Source: Deferribacterales bacterium (lineage in GTDB: Bacteria > Chrysiogenota > Deferribacteres > Deferribacterales > JAISNW01). Taken from it: 5,141 nucleotides of DNA. The notes beneath the pieces are model-generated. The model searched no databases and was not told the origin of the DNA. It was given only the letters and a program-made list of their open reading frames with translations. Position numbers and translations under genes: made by a program. The stretch is from positions 1-5,141 of the forward strand of contig BNUJ01000099.1 in NCBI GenBank assembly GCA_025997275.1. The letters are read 5' to 3'. Shown here one piece after another: positions 4,643 to 5,141 of the stretch. Position 1 is the stretch's first letter. Each line of letters opens with the position of its first letter.

Positions 4643-5141
4643 TTAAAAAAAACTTTGTTCTTCTTATAAGCATTTTCATATTAAGTGCCTGTGGGTATAA
4701 CGTTGGAGTCATAAAACCATATTCATATAAAAAGGAACGTTCAGGAGATTGGTTTGTTGATATTGGTAAATATTACGCCGAATCTAGGCATGTTGTTGAT
4801 ATCTACGAGAATACTTTACAGGTAAAGATGATGTTTTATGGTATAAGTGAAGAATCTGTTGCAGCTGGCAATGCGTGGATTGTAGTATTATTTAGAGCTG
4901 GAAGTTCTCAAAAACCAGAACATATTTATTCTTTTGATACTTCGTCCGCCAGCACGAATGTGGGAGAGTTATCGTTTAGTAGAGCATATCCTTATGTTGG
5001 TGAACCTAAAAATGGAATGCTAAGCCTTCATGGAACAACAAATAATCCACCTGATAATAAGGAACTCTTTGTAGAGTATAAAGTTTCACTTGCTGATTGG
5101 TATAAGGAATACCTAAAAGATGCAAATAGGTGCAGTGCGGA
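4639..5141 (+). CDS. Putative lipoprotein, uncharacterised (3' partial)
   Basis: An ATG at 4639 sits in the ATGA overlap with the previous stop, and the frame stays open for 167 codons to the window edge. The N-terminus MIKKNFVLLISIFILSACGYN is a textbook lipoprotein signal peptide, with two Lys, a hydrophobic core and the lipobox L15-S16-A17-C18; Cys18 is the lipid site and Gly19 the +2 residue. The mature part is soluble and contains DWFVDIGKYY, WIVVLF and LFVEYKVSLADWY strands that suggest a beta-rich domain. One more cysteine (C165) lies near the edge. I see no convincing sequence similarity to the preceding lipoprotein beyond the signal. The function is unknown. The overlap and spacing place it in the same operon, which may continue beyond the window. 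Confidence 0.8.
   Translation, partial: MIKKNFVLLISIFILSACGYNVGVIKPYSYKKERSGDWFVDIGKYYAESRHVVDIYENTLQVKMMFYGISEESVAAGNAWIVVLFRAGSSQKPEHIYSFDTSSASTNVGELSFSRAYPYVGEPKNGMLSLHGTTNNPPDNKELFVEYKVSLADWYKEYLKDANRCSA

Overview
The window carries a bacterial segment in which every credible gene is on the + strand. Two genes at the 3' end encode lipoproteins with signal peptides and lipoboxes, which suggests a Gram-negative (diderm) bacterium. The phylum cannot be fixed from sequence alone: the release factor and Fur-family proteins are conserved across many phyla. Base composition is uneven. The translation genes are moderate in GC and the downstream envelope genes are strongly AT-rich.

Layout. Bases 2-274 are the 3' part of a Fur/PerR-type metalloregulator whose N-terminus lies off the window. 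After a 110-base gap with a perfect 11-bp inverted repeat comes a 160-residue 6-pyruvoyl-tetrahydropterin synthase (PTPS/QueD) fold protein. It keeps the zinc histidines but lacks the usual catalytic cysteine and the pterin-anchoring glutamate. A GC-rich hairpin at 873-900 closes this gene. A candidate promoter then drives prfA (release factor 1) and prmC (the methyltransferase that modifies the GGQ glutamine of release factors). These two form a classic functional pair separated by 9 bases, and neither has a visible Shine-Dalgarno sequence. The promoter lies so close to prfA that its message may be leaderless.

From 2966 onward the character changes. A near-consensus sigma70-type promoter (TTGACA, 17 bases, TATAAA) is followed by an 18-bp perfect palindrome in the 5' leader and then a tightly packed, AT-rich set of five short envelope genes. 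These encode a single-pass membrane protein with a duplicated start region, a four-pass membrane protein starting at TTG, a 35-residue single-pass peptide, a 155-residue lipoprotein, and a second lipoprotein that overlaps it by 4 bases (ATGA) and runs off the window. Spacings of 2, 23, 16 and -4 bases indicate one operon. I recognise no family for any of the five. The arrangement is compatible with an envelope-spanning assembly or a rapidly evolving surface locus, but this is inference.

The most notable points are the orphan membrane/lipoprotein operon with its own regulated-looking promoter, the repeated MTRLR translation-start block at its head, and the PTPS-fold protein that appears unable to do canonical QueD chemistry.
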